Below are positions 26,257-34,678 of a DNA stretch of 64,000 nucleotides, piece by piece; position 1 is the first letter of the stretch, and every line of letters starts with the position of its first letter. A program made the position numbers and the translations under genes. This stretch comes from CAG-390 sp964522215 (GTDB lineage: Bacteria > Bacillota > Clostridia > Oscillospirales > CAG-272): NCBI GenBank assembly GCA_964522215.1, contig CAZFVR010000008.1, positions 1 to 64,000 of the forward strand, in the 5' to 3' direction. The notes beneath the pieces are model-generated. The model had not been told where the DNA came from. It did not search any database and saw only the letters and a program-made list of their open reading frames with translations.

Positions 26257-27021
26257 AGAGTCGATATCCCGCCAAAGCTCGGTGAGGAGCTGCGAGTCGG
26301 TGCGGTCGGTCATAAGCGGAGTGATCGATATCAGTCCGTCCGTCACGGCATCGGTATCCACCGTGTGGTCGTGACGGTTTTGGAAGATCTTGACCCCCTC
26401 GGGCTTGAACATTCCACCCCCGATATCGCGAAAAACATCGCGGTAGAAGGGTCCGCCTTGGCGGGTGAGGGTGATCTCCCCGGCCGCCTGTGGGATATTG
26501 ATATTATAAAGAGTGCCGCGGTCAAGCAATTGATTATCGGATATGTAGGCCCATACGCGGTCAAGCGACTCATCGCTCACGGGAGGCGTGTCCGCCGCCT
26601 CACCCACCGCGCGATAGTGAGCCGAAAACGCAAGCGAGCGGCGACCGAACAGAGCGGATTCAAACACCGCGCCCGCCGTGCCTGAATAAACGATATCCGC
26701 GCCGAGGTTAAAGCCGCGGTTTATGCCGGAGAAGACAAGATCAAAGCGACCCTCCGTCTGCTCAAGTGTGGATAATCCAAAGCGCACGCAGTCGGCGGGG
26801 GTGGAGTCAACATAATAAACGGCGTGTGCGCCAAGATAGTCGCCCTCGGCGGGGAGCCTTTTTATCTCCACCGCATCGGTTATATTGATCGAATGGCTCA
26901 TGCCGCTCTGCTGTTTTTTGGGCGCCACTACCGTCACCTCGCCAAGCTTTTGCGCCCAGCGGGCAAGGGCCTTTATGCCTATGGCATCAATGCCGTCGTC
27001 GTTGGTTATAAGTATCCTCAC
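26254..27021 (-). CDS. surE: 5'/3'-nucleotidase SurE
   Basis: The 255-residue product has the SurE start ILITNDDGIDAIGIKALA with the metal-binding Asp pair near residue 8, VVAPKKQQSGMSHSIN, and SGINRGFNLGADIVYSGTAGAVFE trimmed here to its key block GINRGFN and YSGTAGA. SurE is a cytoplasmic metal-dependent nucleoside monophosphate phosphatase active in starvation and repair of nucleotide pools. Its start overlaps the stop of the upstream DHH phosphoesterase by four bases, so the two are translationally coupled. Confidence 0.94.
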   Translation of the reverse strand: MRILITNDDGIDAIGIKALARWAQKLGEVTVVAPKKQQSGMSHSINITDAVEIKRLPAEGDYLGAHAVYYVDSTPADCVRFGLSTLEQTEGRFDLVFSGINRGFNLGADIVYSGTAGAVFESALFGRRSLAFSAHYRAVGEAADTPPVSDESLDRVWAYISDNQLLDRGTLYNINIPQAAGEITLTRQGGPFYRDVFRDIGGGMFKPEGVKIFQNRHDHTVDTDAVTDGLISITPLMTDRTDSQLLTELWRDIDS

Positions 27022-28046
27022 TTTACACCTCTGTTTTTCTCTTTAAAGTCGCAAAGCAGTGCATCGGCATCCCGCAGCAGCAGCTCTATCTCGTCGGGAG
27101 AATAAAGGGTTGCGCCGCTGGCGGTATCGTGACCGCCGCCGCGATATTTGTTTGCAAGCTTGTCTATCGTTACAAAGCGAGAGCGCAGGCGCACGCGTAT
27201 CGTCTCGCCGTCCGAGTTGTCGATAAATGCTATCCATATCGGCGAGCCCTTTATCGAATCAAGGCAGCTCACGGTGGCGGAGGCCTCCTCGTCGCTGAGG
27301 GAGAAGCGCTCCTTTATCTCGCGGTCGATATAGATATACGCCACGCCGTGCTCGGTCATTTTTATCCTGTCATAAACGAACGCGCGGAGCTTCAGCGCAT
27401 CCAGATCTTCAAGATACAGCTCGGCAAACAGCTCCTCGGTATTCACGCCCGCCTCAAGCATGGTGGCGGCACAGCGCAGGGTGGCGGGGCTTACACTGCG
27501 AAAGCGAAAACGTCCCGAGTCGGTCACCATGCCCGCGTATATCGCGGTTGCCGCCTCGCGCGTGAGGGTCAGCTCATCGCTAAAGGTCATATAAAAGTCA
27601 GCTATCATCTCGCAGGTGGCGCAGCGTTGATCCTCCACCCACGCAATATCGCCGTAGGGGGCAACATCAATGTGGTGGTCTATCTTTATCACCTCACAGC
27701 CGCGATCCCAACGCTTATTGGATATGCGGTCGGTGGTGGCGGTGTCCAGCACTATCACCAGCGCGGAGGCATAAAAATTATCATCCGGCTGACCCGATTC
27801 ACAGCCCAAAAAGGCGGTGTACTCGGCATAATCCGAGTTGACTACCCGCACGTCCTTGCCGGGGTAGGTCGCACTGATGATGCGTGCAAGCCCCAAGGTC
27901 GAGCCAACGGCATCGCCGTCAGGGCGAATGTGGCGGGAGAGGATAATGCGGTCGTACTCGCGTATCTTGTCAAGTATCAGCCGCTTGATCTCGTAGCTGT
28001 TATCGTTGTTGTTATCGTTTTGATCGTTTATACGGTCATATGTCAT
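27018..28046 (-). CDS. DHH-family phosphoesterase (NrnA-like), copy 1
   Basis: The 342-residue protein has the DHH core: RHIRPDGDAVGSTLGLARI near residue 40, IVLDTATTDR, the name-giving VIKIDHHIDV, TGxVTDSGRF-type loop (MVTDSGRFRFRS), and the DHHA1 motif RGGGHDTASGA near residue 310. NrnA-type enzymes degrade nano-RNAs and cyclic dinucleotide breakdown products and dephosphorylate pAp. An Asn/Asp-rich 20-residue N-terminus precedes the domain. It lies in an operon between a second DHH gene and surE, a set that fits nucleotide recycling. Confidence 0.9.
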   Translation of the reverse strand: MTYDRINDQNDNNNDNSYEIKRLILDKIREYDRIILSRHIRPDGDAVGSTLGLARIISATYPGKDVRVVNSDYAEYTAFLGCESGQPDDNFYASALVIVLDTATTDRISNKRWDRGCEVIKIDHHIDVAPYGDIAWVEDQRCATCEMIADFYMTFSDELTLTREAATAIYAGMVTDSGRFRFRSVSPATLRCAATMLEAGVNTEELFAELYLEDLDALKLRAFVYDRIKMTEHGVAYIYIDREIKERFSLSDEEASATVSCLDSIKGSPIWIAFIDNSDGETIRVRLRSRFVTIDKLANKYRGGGHDTASGATLYSPDEIELLLRDADALLCDFKEKNRGVK

Positions 28047-28073
28047 GCTTATCTGTCCTTTTCTTTTTATCCT

Positions 28074-29018
28074 TTAAAAATTTGCCGCCAGCTCGTTAAG
28101 GTCGCAAAGCAGAGCCATTGCCTGCTCGCGGTCGCGAAGGGTTGCACCGCTGGCCATAGCGTGCCCTCCTCCGCCGTATTTTACGGCTATTGGATTTATA
28201 TTATATTTGTTTGATCGTATCTCGCACAGCACACCGTCATCGGTTTCGGTAAAATTCACCCAAATATTCACGCCGCGCACGTCTGCCATAACGCCAACCA
28301 TCCCGCGGGAGGCGGTAAAGGAGTCAAGACCGCTGGCGGCCAGCTCGGCGCGGTCGGTGTATATGTAGCCCACGCGATGCTCGGTAAAGCGCACACGCAA
28401 AGCAAAGGAGGCGCGGGCGCGGATCATTTCAAAATCATCGGCATAAAGGGAGGCGTATATCTCGCCGGTGTCTATTGGTCGGTTCATAAGATATGCGGCG
28501 CGCTCAAAGGTGGCGGCGGAGGTCGATGAGTAGCGAAAACGCCCGGAATCTGTCACGATGCCGGTGAAAAGCGCCGCTGCGGCATTATCGGATAATGTCC
28601 AGTCGTTTTGGCGGGCAAGCTCGGCGACAAGCCCCGCGCAGCTCTCAAAGGATGGGTCGATAAGCTCGGTATCGGCTATCTTTTCAATAAAAAGATGGTG
28701 GTCTATGCGCACCGTTTCATCCGCCAAGCGCCAGCGGTCATCGGATATCAGTGCGGGCGAGGAGGTATCAAGTATTATTGCCAGCGCACCGCGGTAGTAT
28801 TCGTCCGGTATCTCGTCGCACACCGCGCCCTTTATGAATGCATATCTGCCTGCGGGGTCACCTACGGTGTAGACCTCGACCCCCGGATAGTTATCCAAAA
28901 GCAGGCGGCGCAAGCCGGATTGACTGCCAATGGCATCGCCATCCGGCTTTTTGTGGCGGTGAATTATCACGCGCGGGTATTGCGATATTTTTTTTGCTAT
29001 CTCTTTAAATTCAAACAT
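28074..29018 (-). CDS. DHH-family phosphoesterase (NrnA-like), copy 2
   Basis: The 314-residue protein shares all DHH elements with its neighbour: HRHKKPDGDAIGSQSGLRRL, AIILDTSS, VRIDHHLFIE, IVTDSGRFRYSS and KYGGGGHAMASGA. The start at 29018 is supported by CGGGAGA upstream; the ORF extends to 29039 but without a better site. The two copies are clearly related but diverged, so the duplication is old. One may prefer pAp or short RNA and the other a cyclic dinucleotide product; this split is speculation. Confidence 0.9.
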   Translation of the reverse strand: MFEFKEIAKKISQYPRVIIHRHKKPDGDAIGSQSGLRRLLLDNYPGVEVYTVGDPAGRYAFIKGAVCDEIPDEYYRGALAIILDTSSPALISDDRWRLADETVRIDHHLFIEKIADTELIDPSFESCAGLVAELARQNDWTLSDNAAAALFTGIVTDSGRFRYSSTSAATFERAAYLMNRPIDTGEIYASLYADDFEMIRARASFALRVRFTEHRVGYIYTDRAELAASGLDSFTASRGMVGVMADVRGVNIWVNFTETDDGVLCEIRSNKYNINPIAVKYGGGGHAMASGATLRDREQAMALLCDLNELAANF

Positions 29019-29091
29019 GTAATTCTCCCGGTGGCACAATGCGGCATTTATATAGATAATGTAAATTTTGGCTCTCTGCCGTTACTGCCAC

Positions 29092-29120
29092 TTGCCAAAG
29101 CGCAAAAAATGTTGTATAAT
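29092..29120 (+). promoter_or_regulatory. SigA promoter for the nucleotidase-kinase fusion
   Basis: TTGCCA at 29092-29097, a 17-base spacer and TATAAT at 29115-29120. The leader is about 75 bases and ends in an AAAAGGAG ribosome site. Confidence 0.78.
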
Positions 29121-29202
29121 GAATACAGAATATATATGATAATAATATTATACAGTAAAAAGAGATTCGGGTCAAGCCCGAAAAGGAGATCGGAGCAAAA
29201 TA

Positions 29203-30330
29203 ATGAGAAAATACCGCCTGCGCGTAGGTCTGGACGTTGATGATACACTTTACGAGTGCAATGCATACGCACTGTCGATAATAAATTCTCGCCACCCCGA
29301 TGAGGTGCCGGTGAGCATAAACGAGATAACCGGCTGGGGGCATTACGGCCGCCACTCGGAGGAGCGGATGGCGCTTTACGGAGATCCCGAGTTCGTGCGC
29401 ACACAGCCGGTGATACACGGCGCAAAAAAATTCGTGCGCGAGCTATCCCGCCTTGCCGATATATTCTTCATTACCGCGGTGCCGCCGGCATGTATGACGG
29501 CACGCGCCGAGCGACTGCGGGCGGACTTTCCCGAAGTACCGCCGGAGAATATAATCATAGGCACGCGCAAGGATGTTATGGCGGTGGATATACTGCTGGA
29601 CGATGCCGCGCACAACATATCAAGCTCCCGCGCGGCCTATCCCGTCCTCTTTCGCAAGCCTTGGAACACCGATATGAGCGGTCTTTTGGCGGTCAACAGC
29701 TATGATGACTTTTTGCATCTTTGCAAGATGGTGCGTAATTCCTTTACCGAAAAAGCGCCGGATCTTTCACACGGCGGCGTTGTGTGCTTGGTGGGTCCCT
29801 CCGGCTCGCTTAAAAACAAGATAGCGCATGAGCTTATGAGCTTTCCGCGCTTTGAAAAGCCGCTTACCTCCACCACCCGCCCCCGCCGCGAGGGGGAGGC
29901 GGCAGATGCCTATCGGTTCATCACCGAGGAGGAGTTTTTGGCGGAAAAGGATGACGGCAAGTTTATCGAGACCACCGTTTACAGCAAATACCATTTTGGC
30001 ACATCCGACAGCGAGATAGCACCCATTGTTGAGCGAGAGGGGCTGGCTGTCATTCCCATCGATATCTGCGGTGCTCTGACTGTCAAAAATCTTTACCGCA
30101 GTCGTGCCATGCTCGTGTTTTTAAATCGCGAGCGCAGTGAGGTGATACTGGATATCATCAGCCGCGATACAATGGCGGAGGATAAGATGCGCCGCATAAT
30201 GTCGCTTGATCTTGAATATCGCAACGCCGAGGTGTGCGACTGCGAGATAAGGGTGGGATCCGATCCCACAGCCGCCGCCCGTGAGCTTGTTGATAAAATA
30301 ACATCTGCATCAGCGGGGAACAAAAAATGA
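29203..30330 (+). CDS. HAD-family 5'-nucleotidase fused to a guanylate-kinase-like domain
   Basis: The 375-residue protein has an N-terminal HAD phosphatase resembling 5'(3')-deoxyribonucleotidases (LDVDDTLYECN with the two catalytic Asp near residue 10, FFITAVPPACM, DILLDDAAHN near residue 130). From about residue 188 it has a guanylate-kinase-like domain with GMP-binding TSTTRPRREGE and YRFITEEEF. The kinase P-loop is degenerate: GPSGSLKN instead of GxSGxGK[ST], so ATP binding may be lost. The fusion suggests purine nucleotide sensing or turnover. Its last codon overlaps the start of the exonuclease gene (ATGA). Confidence 0.82.
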   Translation: MRKYRLRVGLDVDDTLYECNAYALSIINSRHPDEVPVSINEITGWGHYGRHSEERMALYGDPEFVRTQPVIHGAKKFVRELSRLADIFFITAVPPACMTARAERLRADFPEVPPENIIIGTRKDVMAVDILLDDAAHNISSSRAAYPVLFRKPWNTDMSGLLAVNSYDDFLHLCKMVRNSFTEKAPDLSHGGVVCLVGPSGSLKNKIAHELMSFPRFEKPLTSTTRPRREGEAADAYRFITEEEFLAEKDDGKFIETTVYSKYHFGTSDSEIAPIVEREGLAVIPIDICGALTVKNLYRSRAMLVFLNRERSEVILDIISRDTMAEDKMRRIMSLDLEYRNAEVCDCEIRVGSDPTAAARELVDKITSASAGNKK

Positions 30331-31190
30331 AACGGTTTTTGATAGTTGACGGTCACAATCTTTTATTCAGAATGTTTTACGGCATGCCGTCCCGCATAAA
30401 CGATACCACGGGACAGCCTGTCCACGCCGTTGTGGGCTTTATTGGGGCGTATCTAAAGCTTTTGCGCCTCAGCGGCGCGGAGTACACCGCCGTGATATTT
30501 GACGGTGAGCATCAAAGCGAGCGTGTAAAGCTTTTGCCGGAGTACAAGATCGGGCGGCGGGATTATTCGGATATGCCGCCGGAGGGCTCGCCCTTTACGC
30601 AGCTGCCGATGATAAAAACTGTGCTTGATGAGCTGCGGGTCTATCATACCGAGGCGGAGGCGGGCATGGAGACGGATGATGTTATCGCCTCCTGCGCCCT
30701 GCGTTTTTCCGAGGATCACGAGGTGCTTATTGCCTCACAGGATCGCGACTTTTTTGGCCTTGTAAATGATAGGATCAAGCTGTTTGACTACCACGGCGAC
30801 CAAAGTGTTATCTGGGATGCGGAGCATATCCGCCGCCGCTACGGCATAGAGCCTGAGTTTTTTGCCGACTTTAAGGCGCTGACGGGGGATCATTCGGATA
30901 ACCTTCGCGGTGTGACCGGGGTAGGACCCCAAACCGCCGCCATGCTTATTGCAAGGTTTGGGCATTTTGGGACGATACTTGAGAATGCCGAGCGGATCAA
31001 GCGCACCAACGTGCGTGAGGCGATACTTGCCGAGGCAGAGCGTGTGTGGATGAATCTGCGACTGATCAGTCTTACCGATCGTGCCGAGCCGCCGTTTGCC
31101 GAGCCGCCTGCCCTCACCTTTGATCCCGCCGCCGTGACTACCATCGCACTGCTTGAGGACGCCGGGATATACCTCCCCCGCCGCTCGTGA
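30327..31190 (+). CDS. Stand-alone 5'-3' exonuclease (Pol I N-terminal domain family)
   Basis: The 287-residue protein matches the flap endonuclease domain of DNA polymerase I: FLIVDGHNLLFRMFYGMP at the start, FDGEHQSERVKLLPEYKIGR, the metal-binding METDDVIASCA near residue 115, ASQDRDFFGLV near 140, and the helix-hairpin-helix GDHSDNLRGVTGVGPQTAAMLI near residue 190. It lacks the polymerase and 3'-5' exonuclease domains. Such proteins remove RNA primers or flaps. It is translationally coupled to the nucleotidase fusion. Confidence 0.92.
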   Translation: MKRFLIVDGHNLLFRMFYGMPSRINDTTGQPVHAVVGFIGAYLKLLRLSGAEYTAVIFDGEHQSERVKLLPEYKIGRRDYSDMPPEGSPFTQLPMIKTVLDELRVYHTEAEAGMETDDVIASCALRFSEDHEVLIASQDRDFFGLVNDRIKLFDYHGDQSVIWDAEHIRRRYGIEPEFFADFKALTGDHSDNLRGVTGVGPQTAAMLIARFGHFGTILENAERIKRTNVREAILAEAERVWMNLRLISLTDRAEPPFAEPPALTFDPAAVTTIALLEDAGIYLPRRS

Positions 31191-31252
31191 GCAAAACGCA
31201 ATACAAAACGCAACATCAATCCATATGAAGCTGAAAAATATAACTGCAAAAT

Positions 31253-31285
31253 AAAGCCCGAATGTTTTAGGCATTCGAGCTTTTT
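31253..31285. terminator. Terminator between the exonuclease and the ECF operon
   Basis: AAAGC-C-CGAATG pairs with CATTCG-A-GCTTT and is followed by TTTTATTTT on the plus strand; the minus strand also leaves a T-rich tail, so it can serve both converging transcripts. I see nothing else in 31286-31427. Confidence 0.75.
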
Positions 31286-31427
31286 ATTTTGGGTGGTGCG
31301 AGGGTGCGGCACTGTGGTGCGCATCCTGCATAAATAATTTCATTTGAAATTGGCCACACGATTTTCTTACGCGATCATCGCCGCCGGAGATGCGTATCAT
31401 CACGCGCGAAGGCACGTGCATTGCTCC

Positions 31428-32114
31428 TCAAACATCATACTTCAGCTTCAACCTCTCCATTCTCCTCCCCCACGGGCGGGCGAGCAGAAGCAAAAATATA
31501 ACATTCGATACGGCGTAGAGCACGGTGTGCGGCAGCGCACTGATGCACGCGGCGACATAGAGCGGGAGCGAGAACCTCTCATTGTACCAAAGCACCGTCC
31601 ACACGTCCATGATAAGCGAAAATATCGCCCCGGAGAGTGCCCCCCAGGACACCAGCATCCACAAACGGCGGCGCAAGGGGCGCGCAAGATACCCGGAAAG
31701 CAGTCCGATCATACCCCATGCGAACATTTGAAACGGAGTCCATGGTCCCGATCCGAAATAAATTGCCGAGATGAGTGCCGACATAGACCCCACCAAAAAG
31801 CCCGCCTCGCCGCCGAGGTGGATGGCCGCTAAGATCGTGAGCGCGGTTATCGGCTTAAAAAACGGAATGAACCTGCCAACAACAGACAGCGCGGTGATCA
31901 CCGAGAGCAGGACCAGCCGCCGCGAGCCTGTTTTTTTTCTTTCAAACCCCGCACAAAAAAGCAAAAGCGAGAGGCATGCCACCACGACCGACACCGCGGC
32001 GTAATATTTTTCATCCGGCAGGGCCGCGCCTATCGCCAACGCGGCGGGAATGAGTAAAAACGGCAGTATCAGCGACAGGGCACGTCGCAGGGGAGAGCTT
32101 TTTATTACTATCAT
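31428..32114 (-). CDS. ECF transporter substrate-binding S component, probably for cobalamin
   Basis: The 228-residue membrane protein has about six helices and the ECF S-component look (ALSVVGRFIPFFKPITALTI, IHLGGEAGFLVGSMSALIS, GPWTPFQMFAWGMIGLLSGY). S components bind a vitamin in the membrane and dock to the EcfT-EcfA module. The fold by itself does not reveal the ligand; cobalamin is inferred from the B12 riboswitch that heads the operon. The start overlaps the stop of the ATPase gene by four bases. It is the last gene of the operon. Confidence 0.87.
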   Translation of the reverse strand: MIVIKSSPLRRALSLILPFLLIPAALAIGAALPDEKYYAAVSVVVACLSLLLFCAGFERKKTGSRRLVLLSVITALSVVGRFIPFFKPITALTILAAIHLGGEAGFLVGSMSALISAIYFGSGPWTPFQMFAWGMIGLLSGYLARPLRRRLWMLVSWGALSGAIFSLIMDVWTVLWYNERFSLPLYVAACISALPHTVLYAVSNVIFLLLLARPWGRRMERLKLKYDV

Positions 32115-33811
32115 GAGCCGCCCCCCGCCTTGATCACCTCACGCGCCGCCGAGAGGGTGACTATCCCCTCCGCCAGTCCGCGCGTTATGCGCGCGGCGGG
32201 CGTGGTGTAGAGCGTGTTGCCGGAAAAAAATTCCCGCACGCCGCCCTCGGATATCAGCTCTCCGCAAAACAAAAAACCGCACCTGTCCGCCACATCGGCG
32301 GCAAATTCGCTGTCATGCGTGACGGCTATGATCGTCATGCCCCCCGCCCTCAAACGGCAGAGCAGAGCCGAAAGCGCGGAACGCGCCGAGGCATCCAGCC
32401 CTTTTGTGGGTTCATCAAGCATCAGGATGCGGGGGCGGCGGGAGAGCACCTTTGCCAGTGCCAACAGCTCGCGCTCTCCGCCCGAAAGATCAAACGGATG
32501 GCGGTCGGCGGGCAGCTGCAGCTCCGGCGGCAGATCGCGCGGGCTGAGTCCCACCGAGGCCAGCTCCTCCCCAACGCTGTCATGGAGCAAAAGCATCTCC
32601 GCCTCCTGCGGCAGATACCCCAAAACACCGCCGTGCAGCTCCTCGCCCCACGCCGCAGGGCGGCGACCGAGGATGCGCACACTGCCGGCATAGGGACGGC
32701 GAAGCGCCGCAGCGATGGTCAGAGCGGTGGATTTTCCCGAGCCGTTGCCGCCAAGCAGACAATATATCTCGCCTTGCCGCACCGTCATGCAAAGCCCGCG
32801 CAGGGCATCCTCCGAATCGCGCGAGTATCTGAAGAACACGTCCCGCAGCTCTATTGCCGGCTCGGCGGTGTTTTTTTTCTGTTGGGGAGGCTTTTGCGGC
32901 TTTTGCGGCTTCTGCGGCTCGGGGAACCCCGATACTCCCGCGCCGATGCACTCGGCAAAATAACGCCGCCCCTCCTTAACGCTCAGGGGACACTCGCCCG
33001 CCGCGGCTCGAATGTTATTGTCCACGGTATCCACGGTATCCACGGTATCCACGGTGCCGCGCCAAAGCCTTGCGGCGGCGGGGAGCGCATCTGCTACCGG
33101 CAGGCACTGCGGCAGGACAGCTGCCGCGCGGCGCGGCGTGTCATCCGCCGCCACACGACCGCCGTCAAGGACGATAAGCCTGTCGGCATAGGGCAGGATA
33201 TCCTCCATGCGATGCTCGGCGATAATGATCGTGGTTCCAAGCTCGCGATTGAGGCGCACCACGGCCGAGATAAGCTCCGCCGCCGCAATGGGATCCAGCC
33301 TTGACGTCGGCTCGTCAAGCAGCAGCACCGCCGGGTCTGTCACCATGACAGATGCAACAGTCAAAAGCTGGCGTTGCCCGCCCGAAAGCTCGGCGGTGGG
33401 ACGGTCAAACCATTCGTCGATCCCAAAAAAGGATGCCACCTCCGCCACGCGGCGGCGTATGAGCGCGGGGGCCCACCCAAGACTCTCCGCGCCGAACGCC
33501 AGCTCGTGATAAACACGGTCGGTGACTATCTGCTCCTCCGGGCGTTGCGCCACATATCCCACACGCGCCGCCGCATCACGCTCGGTCAGCTCTGATATCG
33601 GCCGCCCGCCAAGCTCTATCTCGCCGTCAAGCTCGCCCTGCGGGGCGAGCTCTCTTTTTATCAGCCTCAGGAGGGTGGATTTGCCACTCCCCGTGCCGCC
33701 CGCAAGCAAAACTATCTCGCCGCCGCCAATGCGCAGGTCTACACCGCGGAGTGCTGCCGCGCTCTCCCCCGCGTAGCAAAAGCTTATATTTTTGAGAGCA
33801 AGTGTTTCCAT
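32111..33811 (-). CDS. Fused double ATPase of the ECF transporter (EcfA-EcfA')
   Basis: The 566-residue protein holds two complete ABC ATPase domains. Domain 1 has Walker A AGGTGSGKSTLL near residue 37, signature LSGGQRQLL and Walker B VLLLDEPTSRLDP. Domain 2 (from about residue 315) has GGNGSGKSTALT, LSGGERELLALA and ILMLDEPTKGLDA. ECF importers usually have two separate ATPases; here they are one chain. The linker (about residues 230-315) contains two short amino acid repeats, VDT and PQK, coded by 9-base tandem repeats. It overlaps ecfT by 28 bases. Confidence 0.93.
   Translation of the reverse strand: METLALKNISFCYAGESAAALRGVDLRIGGGEIVLLAGGTGSGKSTLLRLIKRELAPQGELDGEIELGGRPISELTERDAAARVGYVAQRPEEQIVTDRVYHELAFGAESLGWAPALIRRRVAEVASFFGIDEWFDRPTAELSGGQRQLLTVASVMVTDPAVLLLDEPTSRLDPIAAAELISAVVRLNRELGTTIIIAEHRMEDILPYADRLIVLDGGRVAADDTPRRAAAVLPQCLPVADALPAAARLWRGTVDTVDTVDTVDNNIRAAAGECPLSVKEGRRYFAECIGAGVSGFPEPQKPQKPQKPPQQKKNTAEPAIELRDVFFRYSRDSEDALRGLCMTVRQGEIYCLLGGNGSGKSTALTIAAALRRPYAGSVRILGRRPAAWGEELHGGVLGYLPQEAEMLLLHDSVGEELASVGLSPRDLPPELQLPADRHPFDLSGGERELLALAKVLSRRPRILMLDEPTKGLDASARSALSALLCRLRAGGMTIIAVTHDSEFAADVADRCGFLFCGELISEGGVREFFSGNTLYTTPAARITRGLAEGIVTLSAAREVIKAGGGS
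32890..32918. repeat. 9-base tandem repeat coding Pro-Gln-Lys units
   Basis: Three copies of a unit close to TTTTGCGGC lie in the linker of the fused ATPase and encode the PQKPQKPQK stretch on the minus strand. Confidence 0.7.
33021..33055. repeat. 9-base tandem repeat coding Val-Asp-Thr units
   Basis: Four near-perfect copies of TCCACGGTA (33021, 33030, 33039, 33048) lie in the linker of the fused ATPase and encode a VDT repeat on the minus strand. Copy number changes would stay in frame. Confidence 0.85.
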
Positions 33812-34656
33812 CGTATCACCTCTATGGCATCATTGATCAGTGGCAGGAGCAAAAGCACGGCAAAGGCCGCACGTGCGGCAATGGACGGAGGCGTGCTGCT
33901 TGGCAGGGCAAGGCTAGGGTAAAAATCATACGCCAAGCACCCGCTCATGCCCGCCGCTGTCAAGCCGGCGGATGCGAGTAACACCGGGAGCAGAATGAAC
34001 GCATCCCGCCGTCCAAATCGATAACGTAGCATCGATGTGCGCCGCCCGGTGCCGTATCCGCGCGCGCTCATGCTGTCGGCGGTGATGATGCCATCCTCAA
34101 GCGCGCCGACGGCAAGCGAATAAAACACGCGCACATCCCCACGTATACGCTCGGGCAGACTGCCGTCACGGTAGAATCCCGCCCCGCGCTGTGCGCGGCG
34201 CACCTCCCCCGCCCGCCGCCAAAGATACGGAACAAAGCGTAGCGTCATGGACAGCACCAGCGCAAGCTTTGGGGAGAGGACGCCAAGCAGACAGCCGAGC
34301 CTATCCGACGTCATATAATTTGAAAATGAGCGAAAGATATTGAGCATGGCGGCGATCATTGCTCCCGAGGCCGCGCCAAAGACGAGCGCCTCCGCCGTGA
34401 TGCGCATATCCCCGACAAAAAACAGCACCGTTTTGCCGTTGTGTGAGAGTGCGGCATTGATGAGGGCCGACAGGGGAATGATCACCGCCGCCCACATCGC
34501 GCATGCCGCATCACGATGGAGCACCGCCCGCTCGATAATGCTGATGAGGAGTGCCAAGACGAGCAGGATGGGATCGCGGCAGAGCATCAATACCGCCGCG
34601 ACCGCGAGATAATATAAAAACGTCACCAGCGGGTGATACCTGCCGAATCTGCACAT
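33784..34656 (-). CDS. ecfT: ECF transporter transmembrane T component
   Basis: The 290-residue protein has hydrophobic segments at its N-terminus and C-terminus and the EcfT coupling region with ALVLSMTLRFVPYLWRRAGEV and the conserved motif ADSMSARGYG near residue 205, which contacts the ATPases. It joins the S component to the ATPases. AAGGAGG lies 8 bases before the start. Gene order here is T, AA', S, from upstream to downstream. Confidence 0.93.
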   Translation of the reverse strand: MCRFGRYHPLVTFLYYLAVAAVLMLCRDPILLVLALLISIIERAVLHRDAACAMWAAVIIPLSALINAALSHNGKTVLFFVGDMRITAEALVFGAASGAMIAAMLNIFRSFSNYMTSDRLGCLLGVLSPKLALVLSMTLRFVPYLWRRAGEVRRAQRGAGFYRDGSLPERIRGDVRVFYSLAVGALEDGIITADSMSARGYGTGRRTSMLRYRFGRRDAFILLPVLLASAGLTAAGMSGCLAYDFYPSLALPSSTPPSIAARAAFAVLLLLPLINDAIEVIRWKHLLSKI

Positions 34657-34678
34657 ATCGGTGCCTCCTTTTTGTTTT

